Shown: positions 28,162 through 36,690 of the stretch, one piece after another
Layout: every line of letters begins with the position of its first letter
Position numbering within the stretch: the first letter of the stretch is position 1
DNA from: Aphanocapsa sp. GSE-SYN-MK-11-07L
GTDB lineage: Bacteria; Cyanobacteriota; Cyanobacteriia; Thermosynechococcales; Thermosynechococcaceae
Length of the DNA: 64,000 nucleotides
Direction of reading: 5' to 3'
Assembly (NCBI GenBank): GCA_019359715.1
Contig: JAHHGS010000139.1
Coordinates: 146,838-210,837, forward strand
Position numbers and translations under genes: made by a program
Notes under the pieces: model-generated
The model's database searches: none
What the model was told of the DNA's origin: nothing
The model's input: the letters and a program-made list of their open reading frames with translations, nothing else

Positions 28162-29517
28162 ATGGCTAGGGATTATGACCTGGTAATTATTGGTGGAACC
28201 AAGGCGGGGCTGCAAGCAGCGATCGCCGCTGTCCGTCAAAACGCCAGGGTTGCTCTGGTTGCCCCTCTACCGTTTGCAGCAGAGTCAGCTTGGGCAAATC
28301 AAGCTTTGGGAAAATTTACTCAGGATTATGATCAGACTAGCTGGCAAGCAGATCATCATCTAGAGCTAAAGGCCCGGCGCGCTCAGGCGGCCCAGTGGAT
28401 TAGTGCCCAAGTGGCCAGCCTGAAAGCTGAATATGCGCCTGCCTACTTAACTAGCTTAGGAATTGATTTAATCACGAGTTTCGGTCAGTTTCAGCCCCAG
28501 CCTAAACTCCATTTTTTTGCGGCAGGACGAATGCTGCGATCGCAAGCCTACCTGATTGCTTCTGACCGGCCCGAGGCTGGTATTCTTGGCTTGTCTCCAG
28601 GGAATTACCTGACTCCCGACACGCTTTGGCCACACCTGCAAAAGCGGCTGCAAACTGACGCAAGCAAGTGGTTGGTTGTGAGTGACCAGCCGATTGGGAT
28701 TGAACTGGCTCAAGCTTTAACTCGTCTGGGTGAGCAGGTGATCATAGTTATTGCAGGCAACTCTTTGTTGCCCCAAGAAGATCCGCAAACTGTCTTTTGG
28801 CTCCAAACTCAGCTTGAAGCGGCTGGGATCTCAATTTTGACCCAAACCACCCTCCAAGCGGCTAAACCAGCGGGTGAAGGCTGGTTAGTATTTCTCAATT
28901 CTGCTCAGAAGCCCCTACATGTCGATCAAATTTTGGTTTGTCAATCAGGAAATGGGGCAGATGTGCTCAATCTTGACTCAATTTGGGTACGCTACGATCA
29001 GCAGCGAGTTTGGGTCAACGATCGGCTGCAAACAAGTCAGCCCCAGATTTATGCCTGTGGCGACCTGTTGGGGGGGTATACCGTCTCCCAAATTACCGAT
29101 CAGGAAGCCAGCCTTGCTGTCTACAACGCCTTGCATCGTTCAAAGTGCAGGATTGACTATCGCTGCCTAGCTTGGAGCTTGCAAACCAAACCAGTTTGGG
29201 CTCGGGTCGGCATGAGCGAAACTCAAGCCAGAGCAACGTATGGAGCAGACAGTGTGGAACAAGCTAACCTAACCTTTGCCCAAAGACTGCTCGCGGGTGA
29301 GTCCCCTGAGTTGTGCCAGCTTGTCGTGCATCGCAACGGGCTGATTCTGGGGGCAACGATTTTGAGTCCGTTAGCGATGGAGTTGATTCAAGTTGTGAGG
29401 CTGTTTTTACAGCAGCGCCTGAAAGTTTCAGCTTTGGCTAAGTTGGCAACGGGTTCAGCCAACTCCTGCGAAATTGTTTACCAAACTGCTGCCAAAATTT
29501 TATCGAGGTCGCGTTAA
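28162..29517 (+). CDS. FAD-dependent oxidoreductase-like protein lacking the redox disulfide
   Basis: The start at 28162 gives MARDYDLVIIGGTKAGLQAA, a good dinucleotide-binding motif. The overall layout follows mercuric reductase/lipoamide dehydrogenase: IYACGDLLGG FAD motif and a C-terminal dimer domain (ARVGMSETQAR). However the CxxxxC active site is absent; the equivalent region reads AESAWANQALGKF. The second nucleotide motif is also degraded (VVSDQPIGIELAQAL). It is therefore either an enzyme of different chemistry or a non-catalytic flavoprotein. It is coupled to the next gene by a two-base gap. Confidence 0.8.
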   Translation: MARDYDLVIIGGTKAGLQAAIAAVRQNARVALVAPLPFAAESAWANQALGKFTQDYDQTSWQADHHLELKARRAQAAQWISAQVASLKAEYAPAYLTSLGIDLITSFGQFQPQPKLHFFAAGRMLRSQAYLIASDRPEAGILGLSPGNYLTPDTLWPHLQKRLQTDASKWLVVSDQPIGIELAQALTRLGEQVIIVIAGNSLLPQEDPQTVFWLQTQLEAAGISILTQTTLQAAKPAGEGWLVFLNSAQKPLHVDQILVCQSGNGADVLNLDSIWVRYDQQRVWVNDRLQTSQPQIYACGDLLGGYTVSQITDQEASLAVYNALHRSKCRIDYRCLAWSLQTKPVWARVGMSETQARATYGADSVEQANLTFAQRLLAGESPELCQLVVHRNGLILGATILSPLAMELIQVVRLFLQQRLKVSALAKLATGSANSCEIVYQTAAKILSRSR

Positions 29518-29519
29518 CT

Positions 29520-30095
29520 ATGCATCCTGAAGCAATTTCCCCTTTTTTGAACGAGATCTTTGGCTCGGCGGTAGAAATTCTTGAACCAGGCTCCTGGCAA
29601 ATCGATACACCAGAGTTTCGGCTACTGGTTTTGCTGTCGGAAGATCATTCTTGGCTGCGGGCGCTCACCCCGATCGCTCCCCAGGCAGATGTCGAATCCT
29701 TACTGCCAGAGCTAATGGCCGCCAATTTCGACCTGACTCAAGAAACCCGCTATGCCCTCTATCAAGGAGTGCTGTGGGGAGTCTTTCACCACAGTTTGAA
29801 GGCACTAGACTCCGAGGATTTTTCAACGGCCTTAGCTCGGCTGGTTGGGCTACGTAACCGAGGCTTATCGGAATGCTACAACTTGTTGATTGAGAAGCGA
29901 ATTCGCCAAATTATTGGCGTAGCCAAAACCCAAGGACAGTCGCTGGAAACGACAATGCAAAGCCTCGATCGCCTTTATCAAGAAGGCATGATGGGAAATT
30001 TAACCCAGAGTCGAGACTCGATGGAAGAGACGCTATCCGCTTGGCGGTATCAGCTAGAGCGCCTCTGGCCTGAAGTTGAAGCTGCCTCGGTTTAA
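29520..30095 (+). CDS. Conserved hypothetical protein
   Basis: This 191-residue soluble protein begins with a compact alpha/beta part (FLNEIFGSAVEILEPGSW) and continues as mainly helical. No catalytic motif is visible. It starts two bases after the FAD protein stops, so the two are surely co-expressed. I do not recognise the family. Confidence 0.7.
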   Translation: MHPEAISPFLNEIFGSAVEILEPGSWQIDTPEFRLLVLLSEDHSWLRALTPIAPQADVESLLPELMAANFDLTQETRYALYQGVLWGVFHHSLKALDSEDFSTALARLVGLRNRGLSECYNLLIEKRIRQIIGVAKTQGQSLETTMQSLDRLYQEGMMGNLTQSRDSMEETLSAWRYQLERLWPEVEAASV

Positions 30096-30148
30096 GATCA
30101 AAAAATCAATCAAACCGACGGTAACCGCATTCAAGCCTCAAAGCAATA

Positions 30149-30445
30149 TCAGCAATCGGCTGCAACAAGCAGCGGCTCAAAATTCTCCCAGGTTAGGGCA
30201 GGTTCCAGGTAACACGGTTGACTGGGATTGTAGGGCGCCTGAAGGCGAGCAATGGTTAGAATCGTCGCCCCCGCTGGCAGAACCGGAATATCGGGGTCAG
30301 CGGCTGTGGCGCGAATTAGAGAGCTAGAAAACCCTTTAAAGATCATCACCTGATCAAATTCACCCTCAACCTCAGCCTCGACAAGCAAGACCTCTTGAGG
30401 ATGTTTTGCGCTGTAATGCTCTAGGCGATCGCCAAAGGTTGCCAT
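30149..30445 (-). CDS. Conserved hypothetical protein
   Basis: This 98-residue protein starts MATFGDRLEHYSAKHPQEVL and has alternating hydrophobic strands (VLLVEAEVEGEFDQVMIFKG). It looks like a small beta-rich cyanobacterial family of unknown function. A plus-strand frame (30076-30327) overlaps it and is probably a shadow. Its end nearly meets the preceding plus-strand gene, with which it is convergent. Confidence 0.65.
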   Translation of the reverse strand: MATFGDRLEHYSAKHPQEVLLVEAEVEGEFDQVMIFKGFSSSLIRATAADPDIPVLPAGATILTIARLQAPYNPSQPCYLEPALTWENFEPLLVAADC

Positions 30446-30474
30446 CTTTGTTACCTTCTGCCTTTTTGCTAACC

Positions 30475-31065
30475 TTATAGCCCTGTCGCCGAGCGTCCTT
30501 GTTTCGATAACCTAAAAAAGACAAAGTAAGCCAGGTAGCAAACGTAGACAATGAGTGCGCCAGAGGCTAAGAAGCCTAACGTGCTGACCTTGGCATTGGC
30601 ATGAAAAATTTGCTGGAACAACAGCGGTGCTTCTAGCCAAACCTGACAGCTTGGCGTGGCGATCGCCCCTGCCACAAACGCACAGTTGATGAACATGACT
30701 TGTCCAATCGCGGCCAAGGCGCAGTAGAGAGTAATTCCCCAGCGCCAAGAGGTAAACGCTAGCTGCAAAGGGCCAGGTCGATCGGCAATTTCCTCATTCA
30801 GATCAATCCAAAACCAAAGCCCAACTGGGATAAACATTAAGGTGGCCAAACCCGTTAAAAAGCCAACCGGCATTTGAGCCACCAGCAAATAGACAGTGAT
30901 CGCTAATAAGCTGGAAACCCGCCAGTAAATAATCAACAGACGCACGATCGGCTCGGCGTTTTGAATCACTGCCCACAGCAATAGCCCCAGCGGCAGGATC
31001 ACTGCAAACAAGATGGCTAGCCGATAGTCGGCCCAAACTAGCGATCGCAAAACCTCAATCGACAT
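30475..31065 (-). CDS. Polytopic membrane protein, DUF3177-like
   Basis: This 196-residue protein starts MSIEVLRSLVWADYRLAILF and has about five hydrophobic segments, with the conserved-looking loop FWIDLNEEIADRPGPLQLAF. The pattern matches the cyanobacterial DUF3177 family as I remember it. The function is unknown. The gene is 29 bases upstream of the 30149-30445 gene on the same strand and may be in its transcript. Confidence 0.75.
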   Translation of the reverse strand: MSIEVLRSLVWADYRLAILFAVILPLGLLLWAVIQNAEPIVRLLIIYWRVSSLLAITVYLLVAQMPVGFLTGLATLMFIPVGLWFWIDLNEEIADRPGPLQLAFTSWRWGITLYCALAAIGQVMFINCAFVAGAIATPSCQVWLEAPLLFQQIFHANAKVSTLGFLASGALIVYVCYLAYFVFFRLSKQGRSATGL

Positions 31066-31217
31066 GAATCCCTCAAATGCTTTATCCTCATTTCCTACCA
31101 GGATAAACCGCAGGGGGTCTTTCGGTGATCACTTTGACTTGCTCAAACCCATCAAGATCATCATCCTGAATTAAACTTGAAACAGATTTTTACCGCTCAC
31201 TTGCAGGAGCAACCGCC

Positions 31218-31499
31218 ATGGCCAAATTGCTTAACGATGCTGAAATTCAAGCACAAATTGGTCAACTGCCCGGTTGGGCGGTCACGGGTCGAGAAATTCA
31301 GTCAGTCCGAAAATTCAAAGACTTTCTCGAAGCGATCGCTTTCGTCAATACGTTAGTTGCGCCAGCCGAAGCGGCTGGTCATCACCCTGACCTGGCGATC
31401 TCTTACAACAAAGTCACGATTAATTTGACTACCCACGATGCTGGCGGATTAACGGCGGCTGATTTTGATTTGGCCAAGATTATTTCTCGGCTGCCCTAG
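31218..31499 (+). CDS. 4a-hydroxytetrahydrobiopterin dehydratase (PCD)
   Basis: This 93-residue protein has the PCD/DCoH signature with paired histidines, AEAAGHHPDLAISYNKVTI, and the C-terminal TTHDAGGLTAADFDLA. PCD dehydrates 4a-carbinolamine pterins; many bacteria without aromatic hydroxylases also carry it for folate or cofactor maintenance. AGGAG at 31205-31209 supports the ATG at 31218. gcvT follows 46 bases later. Confidence 0.92.
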   Translation: MAKLLNDAEIQAQIGQLPGWAVTGREIQSVRKFKDFLEAIAFVNTLVAPAEAAGHHPDLAISYNKVTINLTTHDAGGLTAADFDLAKIISRLP

Positions 31500-31545
31500 A
31501 CCCAAGTTCTCCGATATTTACCCCACATCCAAAGGAAATAGCTCT

Positions 31546-32646
31546 TTGACCAACGCGATCGCCCCCCTCAAACATACCCCTCTATTTGACCTGCATCAGC
31601 AGGCTCAAGCTCGGCTGGCCGGTTTTGGCGGCTGGAAGATGCCTATTCAGTACAGCGGCATTACAGCCGAGCATCAGGCTGTGCGACAGCAGGCGGGAAT
31701 GTTTGATATTTCCCACATGGGTAAATTTGCCCTCAAAGGCCAAAATCTGGCCGCCCAATTGCAATCGCTCGTGCCCTCTGATCTGAGCCGCCTGTCGGCC
31801 GGAGCCGCTAAATATACTCTGTTTCTCAATCAGCAAGCTGGGATTCTGGATGACCTAATTTTTTACTGTCAGGGTCAAGATCAAGGCATCTTGATCGTCA
31901 ATGCGGCGACTACAGACAAAGACAGAGATTGGCTGCTGAAACACCTCGACCCTAGCCAGTTGGAGTTGACTGATATTTCTCAAGCCCAAACTTTAATTGC
32001 TCTCCAGGGTCTAAAAGCAGCCGAGATCCTGCAACCGCTAGTCGAAGACGACTTAACCAGCCTCCGCCCCTATCACCATGCTCCTGTCACCCTACTGGGT
32101 CAGACGGCCTGGATTGCTCGCACCGGCTACACCGGCGAAGATGGGTTTGAGATCATGTCCAATCCCGCCCTTGGTTTAGAGCTATGGCAAACCCTGCAAG
32201 ACCGAGGCGTTATGCCCTGTGGACTGGGGGCCAGAGACACGCTGCGACTAGAAGCAGCGATGGGGCTGTATGGGCAAGACATTGACGAAACCACGACCCC
32301 CCTGGAAGCGGGCTTAGGTTGGGTGCTAACGGCTAAAACCGATTTCGTGGGGGCAGCCGCCCTAGTTCAACAAAAACAGCAGGGGATCAAACGTAAGTTA
32401 GTCGGGCTAGAAATGCAGGGGCGGCATATTGCCCGCCATGACTATCCGATTTTGGATGGCGGACACCCGATCGGGATCGTCACCAGTGGCACCTTGTCTC
32501 CGACCTTGGGTAAGGCGATCGCTCTCGGCTACGTCCCGCCTCATCTGGCTGAAATTGGTCAAGAATTAGCAATTACGATTCGCGGGCAGGCCTATCCAGC
32601 CAAAGTTGTCCAGCGGCCCTTTTATCACCGTCCCAAAAGCAGCTAA
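31546..32646 (+). CDS. gcvT: Glycine cleavage system T protein (aminomethyltransferase)
   Basis: GcvT transfers the methylene group from aminomethyl-lipoyl-GcvH to tetrahydrofolate, releasing ammonia. I set the start at TTG 31546, preceded by AAGGA at 31532-31536 with a 9-base spacer; the open frame to 31465 overlaps the pterin gene and is not family-like. The 366 residues include FDISHMGKF, ARTGYTGEDGFEI, LGARDTLRLEAAM and the C-terminal barrel (GIVTSGTLSPTLGKAIALGY). gcvH follows after 51 bases; gcvP is not in the window. Confidence 0.94.
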   Translation: MTNAIAPLKHTPLFDLHQQAQARLAGFGGWKMPIQYSGITAEHQAVRQQAGMFDISHMGKFALKGQNLAAQLQSLVPSDLSRLSAGAAKYTLFLNQQAGILDDLIFYCQGQDQGILIVNAATTDKDRDWLLKHLDPSQLELTDISQAQTLIALQGLKAAEILQPLVEDDLTSLRPYHHAPVTLLGQTAWIARTGYTGEDGFEIMSNPALGLELWQTLQDRGVMPCGLGARDTLRLEAAMGLYGQDIDETTTPLEAGLGWVLTAKTDFVGAAALVQQKQQGIKRKLVGLEMQGRHIARHDYPILDGGHPIGIVTSGTLSPTLGKAIALGYVPPHLAEIGQELAITIRGQAYPAKVVQRPFYHRPKSS

Positions 32647-32697
32647 GCTAACGGATGTGCCCACAAGCACCGTTGACCGTCAAATGAGGCATTAGCT

Positions 32698-33087
32698 ATG
32701 AGCTTTGAGTATCCAGAAGACTTAAAGTATCTCGATTCTCACGAATACGTCCGGCTGGACGGAGACATTGCCACAATTGGCATTAGCGCCTTTGCCGTCG
32801 ATCAGTTGGGCGACATTGTGTTTATTGAAGTTCCGCAGACTGGGGAGGCAGTCACCCAGGGAGAAGTCTTCGGCACCATTGAATCGGTCAAAGCCGTTGA
32901 AGACCTCTACTCACCCGTGACTGGCACCGTGGTCAACAGCAATCAAGCAATGATGGATGCCCCAGAACAGTTAGCCGAAGACCCCTACGGTGAAGGTTGG
33001 CTGCTAAAAATCCGCCTTGACGACCCTTCTGAATTAGATGGCGCCCTCTCGGCCAGTCAATATCGCAGTCAGGTCGAGGGCGACTAG
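32698..33087 (+). CDS. gcvH: Glycine cleavage system H protein
   Basis: This 129-residue lipoyl carrier shuttles the aminomethyl group between the P, T and L proteins. The lipoylation site is Lys 65 in [15 protein letters not shown]. Other hallmarks are SHEYV and [14 protein letters not shown]. It is co-directional with gcvT and presumably in the same operon. Confidence 0.95.
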   Translation: MSFEYPEDLKYLDSHEYVRLDGDIATIGISAFAVDQLGDIVFIEVPQTGEAVTQGEVFGTIESVKAVEDLYSPVTGTVVNSNQAMMDAPEQLAEDPYGEGWLLKIRLDDPSELDGALSASQYRSQVEGD

Positions 33088-33282
33088 CATCTGCAGCGCA
33101 TCATTTCTTTATGAATTTTTGTTAAAGACATTTTCCCAAGACCCTTGAAAATCTGTATCTTTCCCTACCTTCTGTATCGAAGCATTAAATAAAGTTGAAA
33201 TTAAAATAGCTTGCCAGTATGATCAGTCTCGTCTTTTGTAGCTATGACGACAATTTGAGCGTCGCAAAAGGAGGTAAAGGGT

Positions 33283-33585
33283 TTGGCAAGGAGACGCAAG
33301 CGTAAGAGCCGCCGTCGCCAGGAAGGACGCAGGATTCTGGAGCATATTCCTCAGTTTAGCCTTGAGAGTGGTGAAGACAAGCCAGTCACCGCCGCAAGGA
33401 AATATATTCAATCTGAAGGAATTCTTCCCCCTGCTTTGCTGCTGGTGAAGCGGAACGAGCATACGACTGACCGATATTTTTGGGCCGAGAAAGGACTGTT
33501 TGGGGCACAGTACGTTGAGGAGAATCATTTTCTGTTTCCGAGCTTAAAGCTCTCAACTGACGAGCCTGCTCTCGCTACCCGTTAG
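33283..33585 (+). CDS. DUF3155-type basic protein
   Basis: This 100-residue protein starts at a TTG (33283) fixed by a perfect AAGGAGGT (33268-33275) seven bases upstream. The N-terminus is strongly basic (ARRRKRKSRRRQEGRR) and could bind nucleic acid. The C-terminal half (HTTDRYFWAEKGLFGAQYVEE) matches the cyanobacterial DUF3155 family as I remember it. The function is unknown. An antisense frame of similar length is a shadow. Confidence 0.85.
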   Translation: MARRRKRKSRRRQEGRRILEHIPQFSLESGEDKPVTAARKYIQSEGILPPALLLVKRNEHTTDRYFWAEKGLFGAQYVEENHFLFPSLKLSTDEPALATR

Positions 33586-33621
33586 ATTGTCGCTTCCGTC
33601 GTCCCTGTACGATTAACATTA

Positions 33622-33681
33622 GGAACGAGTCGCCGCTGGATACTCTTGTCATTGGGCTATCTTCAGTGAGCGGCTCGTTTC
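33622..33681 (+). terminator. Terminator after the DUF3155 gene
   Basis: GGAACGAG (33622-33629) pairs with CTCGTTTC (33674-33681), with further CGCCGCT/AGCGG pairing inside, followed by TTTAG. The loop is long, so an alternative is a structured 3' RNA. Confidence 0.5.
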
Positions 33682-33744
33682 TTTAGTTATAATGTGCTTA
33701 GGAATAATTTTAGTAGTCTTTCTTGACTGATTAAGAGGTTTGCA

Positions 33745-33987
33745 ATGTCTGCAACGTTAGAACTCAACGCGGCTAATGTAGAGGCGGTTTTAGATGAACT
33801 TCGTCCCTATCTAATCTCTGATGGTGGCAATGTTGAACTGGTTGAATTAGAAGGACCTGTAGTCAAATTGAGACTGCAAGGCGCTTGCGGTTCTTGCCCT
33901 AGCTCTGCGATGACCCTCAAGATGGGCATTGAGCGCAAACTGCGGGAAACAATTCCAGAAATTGCTGAGGTTGAACAGGTCTTGTAA
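33745..33987 (+). CDS. nfu: NifU C-terminal-type Fe-S scaffold (Nfu/CnfU)
   Basis: This 80-residue protein is the stand-alone Nfu domain with the cluster-binding motif CGSCPSS in the context [18 protein letters not shown]. Cyanobacterial and chloroplast homologues (CnfU) assemble and transfer Fe-S clusters, for example to photosystem I. It is single-gene, with AGAGG upstream of the ATG and its own terminator. Confidence 0.95.
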   Translation: MSATLELNAANVEAVLDELRPYLISDGGNVELVELEGPVVKLRLQGACGSCPSSAMTLKMGIERKLRETIPEIAEVEQVL

Positions 33988-34031
33988 TTTAGACCAAAAT
34001 TTAACTCAAAAATTTAGCTTTGTTAGCGGCT

Positions 34032-34062
34032 TACGGATGAGGTAAAACCCATCCGTATTTTT
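34032..34062 (+). terminator. Rho-independent terminator of nfu
   Basis: TACGGATG (34032-34039) and CATCCGTA (34050-34057) form an 8-bp stem, extended by GG/CC inside, followed by TTTTTAT. Confidence 0.85.
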
Positions 34063-34115
34063 ATGTTTAGGCCACCTCCCAGCGGCTCAGTTGCTTGATC
34101 TTCAAGTTTGAACAA

Positions 34116-34148
34116 GCTGCGATCGCATTGTCACACGGCGATCGCAGC
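34116..34148. repeat. Inverted repeat built from two HIP1 sites
   Basis: GCTGCGATCGC (34116-34126) and GCGATCGCAGC (34138-34148) are perfect 11-bp arms around an 11-base loop, each arm containing a HIP1 core. It lies about 55 bases upstream of the VPGHY gene. Confidence 0.6.
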
Positions 34149-34202
34149 AATGACACACTCTGCAATTAGATTGAGGTCATCGCTCAAAAAGAGGAGAAGC
34201 AA

Positions 34203-34445
34203 ATGCATAGCGCTAATGACCTGCTTGAATCTAAGCTCTTAGGTACCGCCAAAAAAGGACTGCGGAGCAGCATTTTAGGGGGAATAACCGCTGCCCTGGT
34301 TTTTGTGCCTGGTCACTATGACATTTACGGAGAATGGATTCCTGGGCACTATCTAGAAACGGTTGCCCAAGTCATGGTTGGGCCAGGTTGGGTACCTACG
34401 CACTACGATCGCGATGGGGCTTTAGTGCCCGGACACTATATTTGA
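34203..34445 (+). CDS. Small protein with VPGHY repeats
   Basis: This 80-residue protein has a possible membrane-proximal segment (SSILGGITAALVFVPG) and two copies of a PxHYDxxGxxxPGHY unit: FVPGHYDIYGEWIPGHY and WVPTHYDRDGALVPGHY. Similar (V)PGHW/Y units occur in periplasmic repeat proteins rich in Trp/Tyr, but I cannot place this one. GAGGAG sits just upstream of the ATG. The function is unknown. Confidence 0.65.
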   Translation: MHSANDLLESKLLGTAKKGLRSSILGGITAALVFVPGHYDIYGEWIPGHYLETVAQVMVGPGWVPTHYDRDGALVPGHYI

Positions 34446-34584
34446 TTTGATCCCGCGAGTTTGTCCTCAAGGCTAATAAGAAATATCAAACAAAAGCAAC
34501 TTGTGTAGCATAAGACACAGAAAAAATACTATATTGCAGGAAGAGCAGGTTCGTCTTTAGGCAATACAGCGGATTGGAGTCGTT

Positions 34585-34974
34585 ATGGAAAATACACTTT
34601 ATGCAGAAAATTTTCAGACTTCCAGTAATCATTGTGATAGACATGCAGAAAGCATGATGGCTTCCTTGTCCCATCGCTTGCAGGTTGCCAGGGCGACCAA
34701 TAATGTTTCATTGGTTGCACTGTTAGAGCGAGAGCAGCAGCAAATCGCAGCTTCAGCCGTAGGCACACAGAGCAGCGATCAAGGGCATTCAGGGGACTGG
34801 ATTGCTGGTTTTAGGCAAGCCGCCAATGTTCTATTCGGGAATGCCAAGCCCAAGATTCACCACTTTAGCAATGGCGGCGATCGCTGGTGGTACATCATTG
34901 ATCCCCAGACTGGACGGCATATTTATGCTGAGTCTGAAGCAGAGCTACAACTGTGGATCAAAGAGCATCTGTAA
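34585..34974 (+). CDS. Conserved hypothetical protein
   Basis: This 129-residue soluble protein has a helical N-terminal half and a C-terminal module (DRWWYIIDPQTGRHIYAESEAEL) that resembles small cyanobacterial domains. No catalytic motif is visible. The ATG at 34585 is the natural start. It converges with the glycosyltransferase gene, 6 bases away. An antisense frame across the N-terminal half is a shadow. Confidence 0.65.
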   Translation: MENTLYAENFQTSSNHCDRHAESMMASLSHRLQVARATNNVSLVALLEREQQQIAASAVGTQSSDQGHSGDWIAGFRQAANVLFGNAKPKIHHFSNGGDRWWYIIDPQTGRHIYAESEAELQLWIKEHL

Positions 34975-34980
34975 AACTTT

Positions 34981-36264
34981 TTAGCCAAACCCTCGCTTCG
35001 GTTTAGGTGATTTAGGTTTGCCGTTGCCGGGTAATTCTAGCGGGAAGGGCGATCGGGCTGCCACCTGCGCAATCAAGTTGAGGTGGAGCGGCAATAGCTG
35101 GCTGAGATTGTAGCGCTGAAATGCAGTTTGCCGAGCGTTCGCACGCAGTTCTGCCATCCGATTCGGGTGATTTAAGACTTCATTAATTCGCTCTGCAATT
35201 TGCTGCGGAGCAAAAAAATCTACCAGCAAACCGTTTTGCTCATCTTGGATTACCTCTGTCACCGGAGCTGTGTTAGACGCCAAGACTAGACATCCGGCTG
35301 ACATTGCCTCAATCATTGACCAGGACAGCACAAACGGGCGAGTCAGATAAACATGAACTGAAGAGGCTTGCAGCACTTTCAGGTATTGTCCGTAGGGTAG
35401 ACTGCCGACAAAATGCACGCGGCTTAAATCCAGTGGGACTTGCTCTAGCATCATTGCTTTGTAGCTGCGTCCATCCGGCAAGGATTTACCGTAGCAGACT
35501 CGCTCAGAACCAACGATCACGACATGGCAGTTGGGGCGACGCTGTTGCAGGTAAGCGATCGCCTGAATAAACTGCGGAAAGCCCCGATAAGGCTCCATCC
35601 CTCTGGCAACGTAAGTAACAAGTTCATCCACATCAGACAGGTCTAGACCGACTTCCGGCAACACCAGCCGACTGCCAGGCTTGGGGACAAAATAGTCGGT
35701 GTCTACGCCATCGTGCAACACCGAAATCTTGTTATGAAACTCCGGGGGAAATTGGCTGCGCTGCCAAAGGGTCGGGGAGAGGCCGCGATCGCAGCTATAA
35801 AGATCCAGTAAAATCGGCGCATTTTTAGTCCGAATCCGCGGATAGTCATCTAGACTGAGCGGGTCGCTGGGATCAAAGTCGGCATCACTGCCCCTGGCAT
35901 TGTAGAACCACTCAAAATAACAAAGCATCGGGGTTCTGGGCAACGCATCTTTAATGAATAAAGTTGGCCCCCAGCCGGAATGCCCATAAACCACATCTGG
36001 CACAAATCCCTGCCCTTTTAATTGTTCTAGTACCCGAAAGACTGCTTGTCCCTGCAAGACTGCCGACTCTAGAGTTCGGACATAGTGATGAACTTGGGGA
36101 TGGGGGTCACGAGAAGGCGCAAACACTACTTTAGTGATGCCCGGTAGGGTAACATCCTGATTTTTGGTGGCGAAGACAACTTGATTTTGCGAATCTTGGC
36201 TGAGGGCAACCGCCAAATGACGAAACTGAGCTGGAAAATTAGGATGAAGAAATAAAATTTTCAT
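34981..36264 (-). CDS. Glycosyltransferase family 4 protein
   Basis: This 427-residue GT-B enzyme starts MKILFLHPNFPAQFRHLA. The C-terminal nucleotide-sugar domain shows VTYVARGMEPYRGF, HVVIVGSERVCYG, VHVYLTRPFVLSWSMIEAMSAGCLVLASN and the EAM...E-type acidic pair typical of GT4. It probably adds a sugar to a cell-surface glycan or lipid; donor and acceptor are unknown. The tail is basic and Pro-rich. Confidence 0.9.
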   Translation of the reverse strand: MKILFLHPNFPAQFRHLAVALSQDSQNQVVFATKNQDVTLPGITKVVFAPSRDPHPQVHHYVRTLESAVLQGQAVFRVLEQLKGQGFVPDVVYGHSGWGPTLFIKDALPRTPMLCYFEWFYNARGSDADFDPSDPLSLDDYPRIRTKNAPILLDLYSCDRGLSPTLWQRSQFPPEFHNKISVLHDGVDTDYFVPKPGSRLVLPEVGLDLSDVDELVTYVARGMEPYRGFPQFIQAIAYLQQRRPNCHVVIVGSERVCYGKSLPDGRSYKAMMLEQVPLDLSRVHFVGSLPYGQYLKVLQASSVHVYLTRPFVLSWSMIEAMSAGCLVLASNTAPVTEVIQDEQNGLLVDFFAPQQIAERINEVLNHPNRMAELRANARQTAFQRYNLSQLLPLHLNLIAQVAARSPFPLELPGNGKPKSPKPKRGFG

Positions 36265-36690
36265 AGTTATCTTTAAGATTACTACTTCACCCCAGAAGTA
36301 TAGCTAGCGGTATAAAACCCACTGTTAGCCGCAAAGCGAGCATATTCAATCCCTTTAATCACTTGTTGGCTATAAGTGACCGGCTGACCCTTGGAGGTAA
36401 GACTGCTAATCATGCCATTGCTTGATCGCGCGGGTAATATTGCTTACAGACCGATCGGTGGCTGAGAGCGATCGTATTCTTAAACTAATGATCTAGAAAT
36501 GGATTTTCAAGATGCCGATTACGATTAGCTTGACTCCTGCCAGCTAGATGGCGATCGCAATCCCAGCTTGCGATCGCCATCTAGCTGTTGTTAAAAAATT
36601 ATTCTGATTGATTAAGCAGCAGGCACGCTAGATTAAAGGTTGGGGAAGCGAAGTTGTAGGATAGGGTTCCAAAATCTTAGGTGAAAGAGA
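36265..36690. other. Divergent intergenic region with a 20-bp HIP1 hairpin
   Basis: About 425 bases separate divergent genes. At 36541-36560 and 36568-36587 there are perfect 20-bp complementary arms around a 7-base loop; each arm contains GGCGATCGC. It is followed by TTGTTAAAAAATTATT. Because the flanking genes diverge, a terminator has no obvious client unless an unannotated transcript ends here. No other feature is supported. Confidence 0.6.

Noticed and set aside
33223..33528. 101-codon minus-strand frame
   Set aside because: It is antisense to the DUF3155 gene, whose perfect ribosome site and basic protein are convincing.
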